From positions 124,001 through 188,000 of the forward strand of contig JASCNZ010000001.1 in NCBI GenBank assembly GCA_029959905.1: a stretch of DNA of 64,000 bases. The letters run 5' to 3'. A program made the position numbers and the translations under genes. The notes under the pieces are model-generated. The model was not told the DNA's origin, ran no database searches, and saw only the letters and a list, made by a program, of their open reading frames with translations. Every line of letters starts with the position of its first letter. Within the stretch, counting starts at the first letter, position 1. Source of the DNA: Microbacteriaceae bacterium PS02344 (GTDB taxonomy: Bacteria > Actinomycetota > Actinomycetes > Actinomycetales > Microbacteriaceae). Positions 44,071 to 53,987 of the stretch are shown here, piece after piece.

Positions 44071-45213
44071 ATGGGACTGTTCCGACGACCCGAGCCGTTG
44101 ATCGCAGAGGATGATGCTCCGCGCCTGTGGTCGCACGGCTGGGGTCTCGTCGCCACCCGGAGTCTGCAGACGCTGGCCGTCCTCGCCGTGGTCGCCGTCG
44201 CCGTGCTGGTCATCACGCAGCTGTCGCTCGTGTTCATCCCGGTGACGATCGCGCTCATCCTGGCCTGCGCCATCCACCCTCTCGTCGCTCTGATGCGGCG
44301 GCACAGAGTGCCGTCGATCCTCGCCACCTGGATCGCCCTCATCGGGATCATCCTCGTGCTCGGCGCCGTCGTCTGGGTGATCGTCCTCACCGTGCGATCG
44401 CAGTGGGACGACCTCGTCGAGTCCGCCACCGACGGCATCTCCCAGGTGACCGGGTGGCTCGATACCCTCCCGTTCGACATCCAGTCCCTCGACCTCGACG
44501 ATCTGTGGGCCAGCGCACAGGATTTCCTGACCAGCGCGGCATTCGGGCGCGGTGCACTGGCGGGAGTCTCGGCGACGGCCAGCTTCTTCACGGGCCTGGC
44601 GCTCATGATCGTCGTTCTCTTCTTCTTCCTCAAGGACGGGCCTCGCATCTGGGAGTTCCTCCTGCGCCCGTTCACCGGCCGCAGCTACGAGCGCGCGCGT
44701 CGTATCGGCGACAAGACGGTCGCGACCTTCGGCGGATACGTGCGCGGCACGTCGATCGTGGCTGCGGCGGATGCCCTCGGCATCGGCATCGGCCTGGCGA
44801 TCCTGCAGATCCCCCTCGCCATCCCCCTGGCCGTCATCGTCTTCCTCACGGCGTTCATCCCCCTCGTCGGGGCGACCGCGGCCGGCATCCTGGCCGCGCT
44901 CGTCGCGCTGGTGACCCACGGACCGGTCGCCGCGCTCATCGTGGTCGGCATCGTCGTGCTCGTCAATCAGCTCGAGGGCAACTTCCTGCAGCCGGTCGTG
45001 ATGGCGCGCTCGCTCAAACTGCACGCGCTGGTCATCCTGCTCGCCCTGACCGCGGGTACGATCCTCGGCGGCATCGTCGGCGCAGTCCTCTCCGTTCCGC
45101 TGGCCGCCGCCGCCTGGGGTGTGATCACCGTGTGGGACGGCCCGCACACTCCCGCGCGCCCGTTCCGGCAGAAGCGGTCCGAGGCCGTCGACGGCAGGGA
45201 GTACGTTTCCTAG
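44071..45213 (+). CDS. AI-2E family transporter (PerM/TqsA-like)
   Basis: 380 residues with seven to eight hydrophobic segments. It has the family pattern FFFLKDGPRIWEF and the central GGYVRGTSIVAAADALGIGI, then FLTAFIPLVGATAAG and NQLEGNFLQPVVMARSLKLH. The group exports varied small molecules or ions; an AI-2 role should not be assumed. GGGAGG lies eight bases before the ATG at 44071, with a GTG at 44068 as alternative. Confidence 0.9.
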   Translation: MGLFRRPEPLIAEDDAPRLWSHGWGLVATRSLQTLAVLAVVAVAVLVITQLSLVFIPVTIALILACAIHPLVALMRRHRVPSILATWIALIGIILVLGAVVWVIVLTVRSQWDDLVESATDGISQVTGWLDTLPFDIQSLDLDDLWASAQDFLTSAAFGRGALAGVSATASFFTGLALMIVVLFFFLKDGPRIWEFLLRPFTGRSYERARRIGDKTVATFGGYVRGTSIVAAADALGIGIGLAILQIPLAIPLAVIVFLTAFIPLVGATAAGILAALVALVTHGPVAALIVVGIVVLVNQLEGNFLQPVVMARSLKLHALVILLALTAGTILGGIVGAVLSVPLAAAAWGVITVWDGPHTPARPFRQKRSEAVDGREYVS

Positions 45214-45300
45214 CGGCCCGCCCGCGGCGCGTCAACCGACTCCCCGGCCACCACCGACCGTCGTAGCGTCGAAGCCACTCACCGACGAGAGGAGCATCCG

Positions 45301-45474
45301 ATGACCACCAATCCCCCGCCCCCGATCCCACCGGTCCCGCCGTTGGGCGGCGACGACGAGGGCACGGAAGTCCCCACCCGCGAGGTCGACGGCGAGCGCG
45401 AACTCGACGAGGACGCGAACCCCGACCTGATCGACAGCGCCGACGCCGACCGCATCGCCGCAGAGGGCGACTGA
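45301..45474 (+). CDS. Small acidic disordered protein
   Basis: 57 residues: a Pro-rich start (MTTNPPPPIPPVPPLGGDDE) then an acidic tail (REVDGERELDEDANPDLIDS). GAGAGGAGC precedes the ATG. No family was recognised. It resembles in character the two small acidic genes near 41.3-41.7 kb. Confidence 0.6.
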   Translation: MTTNPPPPIPPVPPLGGDDEGTEVPTREVDGERELDEDANPDLIDSADADRIAAEGD

Positions 45475-45505
45475 TCGACGCGACCACTCGTCGACGGTAC
45501 GACGA

Positions 45506-45539
45506 AGGGGCGGGCCCGGATATCTCCGGGCCCGCCCCT
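45506..45539. terminator. Bidirectional terminator
   Basis: A 15-bp perfect inverted repeat (AGGGGCGGGCCCGGA and its complement) surrounds the loop TATC. It lies between convergent genes ending at 45474 and 45554. Confidence 0.85.
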
Positions 45540-45553
45540 CTCGGTTCGGATCC

Positions 45554-45847
45554 TCAGTTCGCCAGCAGCGGCGGCAACGACGGGATCGGCACCGGGCGGG
45601 TGGCCCGGTTGGTGCGGTTCGGGGCGTGCATGCGCTCGACGTCGGCGAGCACCTCGAATGCGTTGGAGTAGCGCATCGCGAGGGGCAGGTCACGCACCCA
45701 CACCACCTCGACTTCGGTCTCGGCGAACTCGTACACGCACGCCACGACATGGCGCGGGTCGTTCGCGGGGAATCGCTGGTCGTTGATCACCCACTCAGTG
45801 GGGGTGATGCGACGCAGCAGGTAACGCGGCTCTGGATCTCCTGACAT
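45554..45847 (-). CDS. Small conserved-looking hypothetical protein
   Basis: 97 residues. YLLRRITPTEWVINDQRFPA, HVVACVYEFAETEVEVVWVR and LPLAMRYSNAFEVLADVERM look like a folded domain. GGAGGG precedes the ATG. The pattern is reminiscent of small actinobacterial proteins of unknown function. No role is assigned. Confidence 0.75.
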   Translation of the reverse strand: MSGDPEPRYLLRRITPTEWVINDQRFPANDPRHVVACVYEFAETEVEVVWVRDLPLAMRYSNAFEVLADVERMHAPNRTNRATRPVPIPSLPPLLAN

Positions 45848-45958
45848 GACGGCCCTCCAAGACTCTTTCCCCCGTACTCAGTGAGTCTCGTGGAGGGCTG
45901 TCGGGACGGCGAGGGGCTTGACAGATCTGCAGAAGCATGCCGATCTGGAATATCGGCG

Positions 45959-46987
45959 TCAGGCCCCTTCGCCCCCGGCCGAGGCCACCTGAGCGCGCCA
46001 CCAGGGAGTCTCGATGAAGCCGCGCTTCATGAAGACCAGCTCCATCGCGGCAGTCCACCCGCGCACGCCTTTCAGGTGCGCGATGGTGCCGGTGAGGAAA
46101 TCGTGGAGCGTCTCGGTGCTCGGCAGGATGATCTCGCAGTACAGCGAGTTCTCCTCCAGGGCCGCCGCAAGGAAGCGGACCGACACGTGCTGCGAGAGCG
46201 TGCGTGCGACCGCCGCGAGACGCGAGGGCTCGATACGCAGCATCAACAGCGTCTCGGCGCTCATGCCGAGTGCGGATGCCGGCACCATGGTGACCGTCGT
46301 GAGGCATCCGCCGGCCCGCATCCGGTCGTAGCGACGTCGTACGCTGCTCTCGTTCATCTCGAGCTTCGCCGCGATCGACAGGAACGACGCGCGGCCGTTC
46401 TCGCTGAGCTCGCGGACGATGGCCCGGTCGGCGTCGTCGAAGTGGGTCGGATCGCAGGTGTTGGGGGCCGGCATGAAGGCCTGCGGATCGGTCGCCACCT
46501 CGGCGTGCGTGTCGTACAGCTGACGACCCCAGTCGAAGCTGACTTTGTAGGTGTGCACCACGAGGTCGCTGCGCCACCGCTCGACCCCCGGGATGCCCTG
46601 GAGGTCGGTGAGCACGTGGGCATAGGTCGCGGAATCGCCAGGGATGACGACCTCGGCGAACACGTCGAACTTGCCGGTCACCAGCGTCACGAAGCGCACG
46701 TACGGTGATCCGATCAGGGCCTCCGCCACTCCCAGCTGTCGCCCGGGAGTGCAGTTGATCCGCACGAAGAACGTCTCGACGTGCCCTTCGCTCCCGAGCG
46801 TGGGCACGATCCCGACGCGCACGACGCCTTCAGCGAGCAGCTGCTGGCCGCGACGGGTGACGGTCGATACGGATGCACCGGCGAACTCGGCGATCGACGT
46901 CCAGCTCGCCCGTCCGTCCTGTTGGAGCGCGACGACGATTCGACGATCGAGGTCGCTGACCTCGCGTCCCCCCTGGAGCGCGGTCAT
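45959..46987 (-). CDS. Double AsnC/Lrp-type regulator
   Basis: 342 residues made of two Lrp units. Each has a winged HTH (VSDLDRRIVVALQQDGRASW near residue 10; FDDADRAIVRELSENGRASF near 185) followed by a RAM-like effector domain. It is the last gene of the peptide-use operon, its ATG overlapping the stop of the upstream hydrolase (ATGA). It likely senses an amino acid released by the peptidases and controls the operon and the divergent ATPase gene. Confidence 0.88.
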   Translation of the reverse strand: MTALQGGREVSDLDRRIVVALQQDGRASWTSIAEFAGASVSTVTRRGQQLLAEGVVRVGIVPTLGSEGHVETFFVRINCTPGRQLGVAEALIGSPYVRFVTLVTGKFDVFAEVVIPGDSATYAHVLTDLQGIPGVERWRSDLVVHTYKVSFDWGRQLYDTHAEVATDPQAFMPAPNTCDPTHFDDADRAIVRELSENGRASFLSIAAKLEMNESSVRRRYDRMRAGGCLTTVTMVPASALGMSAETLLMLRIEPSRLAAVARTLSQHVSVRFLAAALEENSLYCEIILPSTETLHDFLTGTIAHLKGVRGWTAAMELVFMKRGFIETPWWRAQVASAGGEGA

Positions 46988-47883
46988 GCCGTCGGCGGGT
47001 ACACCCGGTGCAGGAAGCTGCGCACCGTGTCCGTCCACGCCTCTGCCTCCTCGATCTGGGGCGAATGCCCCGACTTCTCGAACACCACCATCTCGGAGTC
47101 CGGGATGAGCTCGGCGATGGTCTCGCTACACGATACTGGCGTGATCCAGTCGGTCCGCCCCACGGTGATGAGTGTCGGCACCGCGATCTCGTGCAGGCGC
47201 GGTTTCAGGTCGTAGTTCGGGAGGTTGACCGAGAACGCGTAGTTGTGCGCGCGATACCGGTACGGCGTCGCCTGCACCTTCCGCTCGACCGCCTCGGGGT
47301 CGTACGTGAAGTCGTACAGAGGCAGGATCTCGCGCCAGCAGTCCTTCAGATCCTCGTCGTCTCGCACCTGCCCGACGTCGATGCGGTCGAACTTCTCCAT
47401 GTCGATCGTGACGCGGTCGGACGCCAGCGCGTTCTCTCGCGCGAGGTGGGCGTTCGCATTGTCCGCCGAGGTGTCGCGCAGCACGAGCGCTACGACCCGG
47501 TCGGGGTACCGCAGCGCGTACTCCATGGTCATGAAGCCGCCGTAAGAGCCGCCGGCCATCACGATGCGCTCGGCGCCGATCCACTCGCGCAACCCGTCGA
47601 TGTCGGCCGCCCACTGCTCGTGGCTGTACTCCCCCTCCCCTTCGCTCTGCCCACTCCCGCGCGCGTCGAAGACGACGACGCGGTACTCATCGGCCAATCG
47701 CCCGAAGCTCGCCCGCGGCTCGGCTCGGGAGCCGAGGCCCGGCGCACCGTGATGCGTGATGATCACCGGCGCGTCCGCGGGTCCGAGGACCTCCACCGCC
47801 AGGTGGTTGCCGTTGATCTCGACCCACTGATGATCGCTGGTGGCCGCGGCGAACTCCGGCGAGACGTCGGGGGTGGATGTCAT
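46984..47883 (-). CDS. Proline-iminopeptidase-like alpha/beta hydrolase
   Basis: 299 residues. HHGAPGLGSRAEPR is the oxyanion loop, GGSYGGFMTMEYALRYP carries the nucleophile and helix typical of S33 peptidases, and GHSPQIEE holds the His. GAGGAC precedes the ATG at 47883; an ATG at 47907 has no ribosome site. Its place between an M24 peptidase and an Lrp regulator supports an aminopeptidase role. Confidence 0.87.
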   Translation of the reverse strand: MTSTPDVSPEFAAATSDHQWVEINGNHLAVEVLGPADAPVIITHHGAPGLGSRAEPRASFGRLADEYRVVVFDARGSGQSEGEGEYSHEQWAADIDGLREWIGAERIVMAGGSYGGFMTMEYALRYPDRVVALVLRDTSADNANAHLARENALASDRVTIDMEKFDRIDVGQVRDDEDLKDCWREILPLYDFTYDPEAVERKVQATPYRYRAHNYAFSVNLPNYDLKPRLHEIAVPTLITVGRTDWITPVSCSETIAELIPDSEMVVFEKSGHSPQIEEAEAWTDTVRSFLHRVYPPTA

Positions 47884-47911
47884 GTCGTCCTCTTTCTGGA
47901 TGGTCATGGGA

Positions 47912-49090
47912 TCAGAGTTCGATCGTGCACGCGTCGAGATCGCGGGGGAAGGTGGTGAGCGCCTCGGCGCCGCCGTCGGTCAGGAGCATGCTGTCGCTGA
48001 TGCGATAACCGGCGTGGCCCGGCACGTAGATGCCCGGCTCGTTCGAGACGACCATGCCGGCCGCCAGCACGGTGTCGTCGCCATCCTCGAGCCAGGGCGC
48101 CTCGTGCATGCCGAGACCGATGCCATGGCCCTGCCGGTGGCGGATGTACTCGCCGAGGCCCGCGTCGCGGATCACGTCGAGACACAGCCTGTTCGCCTCG
48201 CGGCACTCGAGTCCGGGGCGGAGCGTCTGCCGCCCGACGCGCTGCGCCTCGTGGATGGTGTCGTGGTACCGACGTTGCGCGGCGGTGGGCTCGCCCAGCA
48301 CGAAGGTGCGCTCGCCCTCGATGAATCGTCCGCCCACCGCGCATCCGAGCGACAGCATGAACGTGTCGCCGGCGCGCAGCCGGTTCACCGTCGGCAAGCC
48401 GTGGGGGAACGCGGAGTTCGCGCCCGAGTACACCAACCCTCCGGCCAGCAGGGAGGCCACGACGACCTCGCGGTGCTCGGCGTACATGATGCGTGTGCCG
48501 GTGGCCGTCACGTGTCGCTCGAGCTCCGCCTCTGTCGGGAGCTCGCCTCCGGCGGCGATCGCCTCGGTCACGAGCGCGACCCCGGCGTCGAGCATCCGAT
48601 CGGTGATCCGTGCGGCCTCGCGGTGCAGCGCGATCTCCTCGTCGAACTTCACGAAGCGCGCGCGGGTGAGGAGGTCGGATGCCCGGAGGTCCGCGTCCGG
48701 CATCGCCGAGCGCGCCGTCGTGAGTCGCCGGTACGACATACCGGGGGCGAAGCCGATGCGCCCACGCGGCGACACCGCTGCGGCGAGCGCGACGAACGGC
48801 GCGACGACGCCCGGGTATTCGAAGAACGTCACCGACTCGGCGCGGGCGCTCTGCGACGCCGCGTACTCGCGTTCCAGCTCGGGGAGGAGCAGCACGACGC
48901 GCCCGTCCCCCGAGAGCCAGACGGCCACGGGGCGTTCGGAGGGGTGGTGGAAGAACCCGGTGAGGTACGCGATGTCTTCGGGGTCGTCGGTGAGGAAGCC
49001 GTCGAGACCCTCGGTCGACATCGCGTCGAGCACGCGCTGCTGCACGCGATCGTAGAAGGCGGTGTCGAGCCGTTGCGAGAGACCGGTCAT
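47912..49090 (-). CDS. M24 family metallopeptidase (Xaa-Pro aminopeptidase-like)
   Basis: 392 residues with a creatinase N-terminal domain and a C-terminal pita-bread fold. The His of QGHGIGLGMHEAPWL and the Glu of VSNEPGIYVPGHAGYRISDS are clear. The first metal position, usually Asp in DxG, appears as MLSLGCAVGGRF, which lacks the Asp. It may be impaired or use another activity. AGGAGGAGC precedes the ATG. It lies 11 bases after the permease gene, in the peptide operon. Confidence 0.85.
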   Translation of the reverse strand: MTGLSQRLDTAFYDRVQQRVLDAMSTEGLDGFLTDDPEDIAYLTGFFHHPSERPVAVWLSGDGRVVLLLPELEREYAASQSARAESVTFFEYPGVVAPFVALAAAVSPRGRIGFAPGMSYRRLTTARSAMPDADLRASDLLTRARFVKFDEEIALHREAARITDRMLDAGVALVTEAIAAGGELPTEAELERHVTATGTRIMYAEHREVVVASLLAGGLVYSGANSAFPHGLPTVNRLRAGDTFMLSLGCAVGGRFIEGERTFVLGEPTAAQRRYHDTIHEAQRVGRQTLRPGLECREANRLCLDVIRDAGLGEYIRHRQGHGIGLGMHEAPWLEDGDDTVLAAGMVVSNEPGIYVPGHAGYRISDSMLLTDGGAEALTTFPRDLDACTIEL

Positions 49091-49101
49091 GGATGCTCCT
49101 C

Positions 49102-50001
49102 CTACCGCGCCAAGTGGCGCGGGTTGCGGGCGTCGTTGTAGGCGATCGAGAGCAGCGTGGCCGAGAGCACGAGGATGAGGATCGCGATGGACGGGAACAG
49201 GGTCAGCCACCACGCGCTGACCATCGCACCGGCCTGCTGCGCCTCGTAGAGGATGCGGCCCCACGACCAGGTGGTCGGGTCGCCGAGACCGAGGAAGGCG
49301 AGTCCGGCTGCGGAGAGCACCGCCCGGGAGGCGGTGACCACGACCGACACGACGACGACCGGTGTGACCGCGGGGAGAACGTGTCGGGTGATGATCCAGA
49401 ACGGCGAGGTCGTCATCAGGCGGGAGGCGTCGACGTACGGCAGTCCGACGACCGTGAGGGCCTGCGAACGCACGAGACGGGTGACCTCCGGCCACGAGAA
49501 CGCTGCGACCACCAGGATGATCGTGGTCGTGCTCGGCCCGACGAGCGCCGCGATGAGGATCATCAGCGGCAGCACGGGCAGCGAGAGCGTCATGTCGACG
49601 ATGACGCTGAGGATGCTGTCGAATCGCCGGAAGTAGGCGCCGATGACGGCGATCACGGTGCCGAAGACGATGGCGATCACCGAGGCGGCGACGGCCACGA
49701 GCACGCTCTGCTGCGTGCCCCAGACGACCTCCGAGAACACGTCGCGGCCGAGCGCGTCCGTACCGAACCAGTGCGCTCCCCCCGGCGGTCGGAGCACATC
49801 GGGCCCGTAGCTCGCCGGGTAGGGGGCGATGAGGGGCGCGGCGAGCGCGACGACGACGAGGAGCAGCAGAAGGGCGAGGGAGATCATGCCCAGGGGGTCG
49901 CGGCGGAACGCGCGCCAGGTGTGGGCGCTCGCGCGCTCGCTGCCGACGGCGGCGGGCTCGGTGGGCTGCAGGTTCTCGGACAGCGGCAGCGGAGCGGTCA
50001 T
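49102..50001 (-). CDS. Peptide ABC transporter permease (DppC-like)
   Basis: 299 residues with six hydrophobic segments and an N-terminal tail. FGTDALGRDVFSEVVWGTQQ is the DppC/OppC hallmark, and the coupling EAA-like loop is VDASRLMTTSPFWIITRHVL. The ATG overlaps the DppB stop (ATGA). Confidence 0.92.
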   Translation of the reverse strand: MTAPLPLSENLQPTEPAAVGSERASAHTWRAFRRDPLGMISLALLLLLVVVALAAPLIAPYPASYGPDVLRPPGGAHWFGTDALGRDVFSEVVWGTQQSVLVAVAASVIAIVFGTVIAVIGAYFRRFDSILSVIVDMTLSLPVLPLMILIAALVGPSTTTIILVVAAFSWPEVTRLVRSQALTVVGLPYVDASRLMTTSPFWIITRHVLPAVTPVVVVSVVVTASRAVLSAAGLAFLGLGDPTTWSWGRILYEAQQAGAMVSAWWLTLFPSIAILILVLSATLLSIAYNDARNPRHLAR

Positions 50002-50960
50002 GACGTCTTCACTCTCGGGTCGAGGTAGCCGTAGATGATGTCGGTGAGCGTGTTCGCGACGACGACCGTGGCGGCGAGGAGGAGGAATGCTCCTTGCAGT
50101 ACCGGGAAGTCGAGCTGAGTGACGGCCTCGTAGATGCCTCGGCCGATGCCCGGGTAGGCGAACACCGTCTCGGTGAGCACCGCACCGCCGACGAGGAAGC
50201 CCAGCTGGAGTCCGATCAGCGTGGTGGTCGGAAGCAGGGCGTTGCGCAGCGCGTGCTTCCAGAGGATGCGGCGGCCGCGGAGCCCGTTCGCCCTGGCGAG
50301 GAGGATGTAATCCTCTCCGAGCGTCTCGATGAGCGTGGAGCGCATGGTGAGCACGTAGGAACCCACCTGGATGAGCATGAGCGACACGGCGGGGAGCACG
50401 AGGTGGCGGGCGACGCTGAGGTACCAGTCCATGCCGTAGGTGTTCGTGGCGTACGCGCCGCCGATCGGGAACCAGCCCAGGTTGAGCCCGAAGACGAACA
50501 GCAGCAGGATCGCGACGCTCGGCACGAACAGCGACTGCCCCGTCACCCCGAGCACCTGCACGGCCCGGTCGATGAATCGGCCCTTGTGCGACGCGGCGGC
50601 GACGCCGAGGGGGATGCCGATGACGATCGTCAGCGCCAGGGCGGTGAGCGTCAGCAGCAGTGTCCACGGCAGTCGCTGCAGCAGGACGTCGAGCACTGGG
50701 ATGGACTGGGTGAACGAGATCCCCAGGTTGCCCTGCACGAGCTGCCACATGTACAGCCCGTACTGGACGATCAGGGGCTGGTCGAGGCCGTACTGCTCGA
50801 GGATGGTCGCCCGGATGGCATCCGTCATGTTCGGGCTCGCGAGCGCGAGCGCCGGGTCGCCGGGCAGCAGACGCAGGAGCAGGAACGTCACGGTCACGGC
50901 GAACCAGATCGTGAGCAGACCTCGACCTGCGCGACGGAGAATGAACGATGCTCGGGACAC
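49998..50960 (-). CDS. Peptide ABC transporter permease (DppB-like)
   Basis: 320 residues. RRAGRGLLTIWFAVTVTFLL, RLLPGDPA and the loop DYILLARANGLRGRRILWKH are DppB/OppB features. The GTG start at 50960 is 31 bases after the binding-protein stop, with GAGGAAGG upstream. Confidence 0.92.
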   Translation of the reverse strand: MSRASFILRRAGRGLLTIWFAVTVTFLLLRLLPGDPALALASPNMTDAIRATILEQYGLDQPLIVQYGLYMWQLVQGNLGISFTQSIPVLDVLLQRLPWTLLLTLTALALTIVIGIPLGVAAASHKGRFIDRAVQVLGVTGQSLFVPSVAILLLFVFGLNLGWFPIGGAYATNTYGMDWYLSVARHLVLPAVSLMLIQVGSYVLTMRSTLIETLGEDYILLARANGLRGRRILWKHALRNALLPTTTLIGLQLGFLVGGAVLTETVFAYPGIGRGIYEAVTQLDFPVLQGAFLLLAATVVVANTLTDIIYGYLDPRVKTS

Positions 50961-50991
50961 CCGGGCGACCTTCCTCGAGAGTGGGGCGGGT

Positions 50992-52611
50992 TTACTCGGC
51001 CGGGTACGCGCTCGCCAGGGAGAGCGGGTTCACGATCGAGAGCAGCTCGCTCGGCTTCGAGATGAAGCCGGCCCATTCGTCGCTGGCGGCGAAGAACAGG
51101 TTCTGCGTGTACATGATGTTGTCGTAGACCTGCTCGTGGACGATCTTGTTCGCCTCGCGCATGATCTCGATCTTGTCGTCCTCGTCGAAGGTCACCATGC
51201 CCTCCTCGATCAGAGCGTTGAGCTCGGGGTCGTCGACGTGGGTGTAGTTGATCGCGCCTCCCGGCAGGTACGACAGGGCGAAGTTCGTCACCGGGTCGTC
51301 CATGATGGCGAAGTTGCCGGCGTAGATGTCGTAGTCGCCCTCGCTCGTCATCGACAGGTACGTGTTGCGCTCGGTGCCCTGCAGCTCGATGGTGATACCG
51401 GCCTCGGCCGCGCTGTCCTTCACCATCTGCGCCCACTGGCTCGTCACGCTGTCCTGCAGCGAGTAGATGAGGCGGAACGACACCGGGAACGTCCCGTCGG
51501 CATCGGCCGTGTACCCGGCCTCCTCCATCAGCTCGCGCGACTTCTCGGGGTCGAACTCGTACTCGGTGACCGAGTCGTCGTAGTACTTCGCGAGCACCGG
51601 CATGAGTGCGCTGGAGCCGGTCGACACGGCCTGACCCTGCAGCACGACCGTACGGATCGCCTCGTAGTCGACCGCGTGGGCCAGCGCCTGGCGCACCTCG
51701 GTCTTCGCGAGATCGGGCTTCTCCATGTTGTAGACCAGGTGGGCGTAACCCAGCCCGGCGGCCTCGATCACCTGCAGGCCGTCGCTGCTGCGCAGCTGCT
51801 CGACCTGCGCGGGCGGCAGGGCGTTCGCGATCACGTCGATCTCGCCGCTCTGCAGCGCCAGGATCTCGGTGTTCACGTCCGGGTACACGCGGTACACGAC
51901 CTCGGCGGGGCCGGGCACGCCGCCCTCCACGAGCGGATAGTCCTCGACCCGCTCGAGCGTGTAGTGCTGGCCGACCTGGAAGTCGCTGAGGATGAAGGGT
52001 CCCATCCCCACCCATCCGCCGTCGCTGCCGTCGTTCGCGAACTCGGCGATCGAGCCCTGGGGCTCGAACACGTGCTGCGGCACCACCACCCCCCAGAATC
52101 CGATCTCCTCGACGATCGACGAGTCGGGCTGGGTCAGCGTGAGCTCGACTCGGGTGTCGGAGACCGCGGTGGCGGTGTCGAGGTTGCCGAGCTGCCCGAA
52201 GAACGTACCCGGCGCCTGGTCGCGCTTGACCGCGTTCAGAGTCCAGGCCACGTCCTCGGCGGTCAGCGGCTCACCGTCGCTCCAGGTGAGGTCGTCGCGG
52301 ATCTCGTAGAACCCGGTGGTGTCGTCGACGTAGCCCCAGTCGGTGGCGACGTGCTCCTCCTTGGTCCCGTCGTCTCCGATGCTGAGGAGGTGCGGGTACA
52401 TCAGGTTGGTGATCCACGAGTCGGTGCGGCTGTTGCCCAGCACCGGGTTGAAGTTCACGACGTCGGTCGTCGTGCCGATACTGAGCGTCTCGTCGCTCGG
52501 ACCGGCGCTGCCGCCGGACTCCCCCGGCTCGGGCGCCGTGGGGGCGCACGCGACCAGACCGACCGCGAGAGCGGCGGCGGCGCCGAGTGCGAGATACCTG
52601 CTGTTCTTCAT
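50992..52611 (-). CDS. Peptide ABC transporter substrate-binding lipoprotein (SBP family 5)
   Basis: 539 residues. A signal peptide (MKNSRYLALGAAAALAVGLV) ends in the lipobox LVAC, giving a lipid-anchored Cys near residue 22. The mature part has the family 5 pattern (ESGGSAGPSDETLSIGTTTD, FYEIRDDLTWSDGEPLTAED). It captures peptides outside the membrane for the DppB/DppC pair. The ATG overlaps the dipeptidase stop by one base (TGATG). Confidence 0.93.
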   Translation of the reverse strand: MKNSRYLALGAAAALAVGLVACAPTAPEPGESGGSAGPSDETLSIGTTTDVVNFNPVLGNSRTDSWITNLMYPHLLSIGDDGTKEEHVATDWGYVDDTTGFYEIRDDLTWSDGEPLTAEDVAWTLNAVKRDQAPGTFFGQLGNLDTATAVSDTRVELTLTQPDSSIVEEIGFWGVVVPQHVFEPQGSIAEFANDGSDGGWVGMGPFILSDFQVGQHYTLERVEDYPLVEGGVPGPAEVVYRVYPDVNTEILALQSGEIDVIANALPPAQVEQLRSSDGLQVIEAAGLGYAHLVYNMEKPDLAKTEVRQALAHAVDYEAIRTVVLQGQAVSTGSSALMPVLAKYYDDSVTEYEFDPEKSRELMEEAGYTADADGTFPVSFRLIYSLQDSVTSQWAQMVKDSAAEAGITIELQGTERNTYLSMTSEGDYDIYAGNFAIMDDPVTNFALSYLPGGAINYTHVDDPELNALIEEGMVTFDEDDKIEIMREANKIVHEQVYDNIMYTQNLFFAASDEWAGFISKPSELLSIVNPLSLASAYPAE

Positions 52612-53819
52612 CAGACCCAGACCTCCTCGAGGACGCGCATGGTGTTGCCGCCGACGACCGCGCGGATCTCGTCGTCGGAGTAGTCGTGCTTCACGAGCCA
52701 GCCGATGATGTTGTAGAAGGCCTCGGCGGGGTTCTCGATCCCGTCGACGTACGGCTGCTTCTCGTACTCGACGTTGGCATGGGCCTGGCCGAGCGAGAGG
52801 TTCGACGAGAACGCGTCGTGCAGACCGACGTGATCGCCGAAGAGGGTGTCGGGTCCGAAGCTCACGTGCTCCAGGCCGACGAGGTCGACGCAGTACTGGA
52901 AGTGGTCCATGACCGAGTCGAGGGAGTGCTTCGGATGCTGCGGCGAGATGGTCGTGTGCGGCGCGGCCTCGATGCCGATGACGCCGCCGCGCTTCGCGCA
53001 CTCGATGATGGTCTCGTCGGTCTTCATGCGGTTCGTCGGCCAGAGCCCGCGCGCACCGGCGTGCGTGATGAACACCGGGACCCTCGAGTGACGGATCACG
53101 TCGAGACAGGTCTGGTCTCCCGAGTGCGAGATGTCGATCGCGATGCCGAGCTTGTTCATGCGCTCGACGGCGCGCTCGCCGAAGTACGTCAGGCCGCCGT
53201 CGCCACGCTCCTTGAGCCCCCCGCCGAGCATGTTCGCCTCGGAGTACGCGATGCCCATCTGCCGCACACCGAACCCGTAGAGCACGTCGAGCCGGTCGAC
53301 CTCGTTCTCGATCATCGTCGACGCCTCCAGCGCGAAGATGTGCGCGACGCGCCCCGTCTCGGCGGCGTGCCGGATGTCCTTGATCGACTCGGCCTTGATG
53401 ACGAAGTCCTGATGGGCGAGGTCGGCCATCCGCACGCCCAGGTCGAACAGCACGTCCTGGTACTTCCAGCCCGCGTCGCTCGAGATGCAGCAGGTGCCGT
53501 CCATGCCGTTGTCGAAGACCGCGGTCAGGCCCGAACGCGAGAGCCCCTGGTAACCGGTGGGTTCGCGACCCTGACGGATGTGGTCGCGCAGCTCGCCCAT
53601 GTCCTCGGGGAAGACCTGCACGTGCTCGTGGAGGGAGATCACGGTCTCCTCCCGCAGCAGGCGCTCGGTGCGCTCCTTCTGCGCGTCGCTGAGCTCGAGG
53701 CCCTGGTAGGCCGGCACACGGCCGATCTGCGCCGCGTAGCGGAACTCGCGGTAGTCCTTACCTGCCTCCAGGTACTCGTAGGCGGTGTACCCGGTGTAAC
53801 GGTCTGCTGGTTCGAGCAC
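52611..53819 (-). CDS. M19 membrane-type dipeptidase
   Basis: 402 residues. HEHVQVF stands for the first metal site, DISHSGDQTC and ITHAGARGLWP hold conserved His residues, and HVSFGPDTLFGDH is the last metal Asp block. Family M19 zinc enzymes cleave dipeptides, often with D-residues, and actinobacterial members can be cytoplasmic; no signal is seen here. The GTG at 53819 has AAGGAG eight bases upstream. It heads the seven-gene peptide operon. Confidence 0.88.
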   Translation of the reverse strand: MLEPADRYTGYTAYEYLEAGKDYREFRYAAQIGRVPAYQGLELSDAQKERTERLLREETVISLHEHVQVFPEDMGELRDHIRQGREPTGYQGLSRSGLTAVFDNGMDGTCCISSDAGWKYQDVLFDLGVRMADLAHQDFVIKAESIKDIRHAAETGRVAHIFALEASTMIENEVDRLDVLYGFGVRQMGIAYSEANMLGGGLKERGDGGLTYFGERAVERMNKLGIAIDISHSGDQTCLDVIRHSRVPVFITHAGARGLWPTNRMKTDETIIECAKRGGVIGIEAAPHTTISPQHPKHSLDSVMDHFQYCVDLVGLEHVSFGPDTLFGDHVGLHDAFSSNLSLGQAHANVEYEKQPYVDGIENPAEAFYNIIGWLVKHDYSDDEIRAVVGGNTMRVLEEVWV

Positions 53820-53987
53820 GGATGCGCTCCTTCGTCTCGGTGGTGCGGGTGACTCCGCCGGCAGTCGGCGGGAGATTTCCTCGAATCTCACAGATTTCGG
53901 CGCTAACGTCAACTGTTGTGATGATTTTCGGCTGAGATGTTTCTTGTTCGAAACAATTCAGAGCGATTTCCTGGCATGATGGCGTCT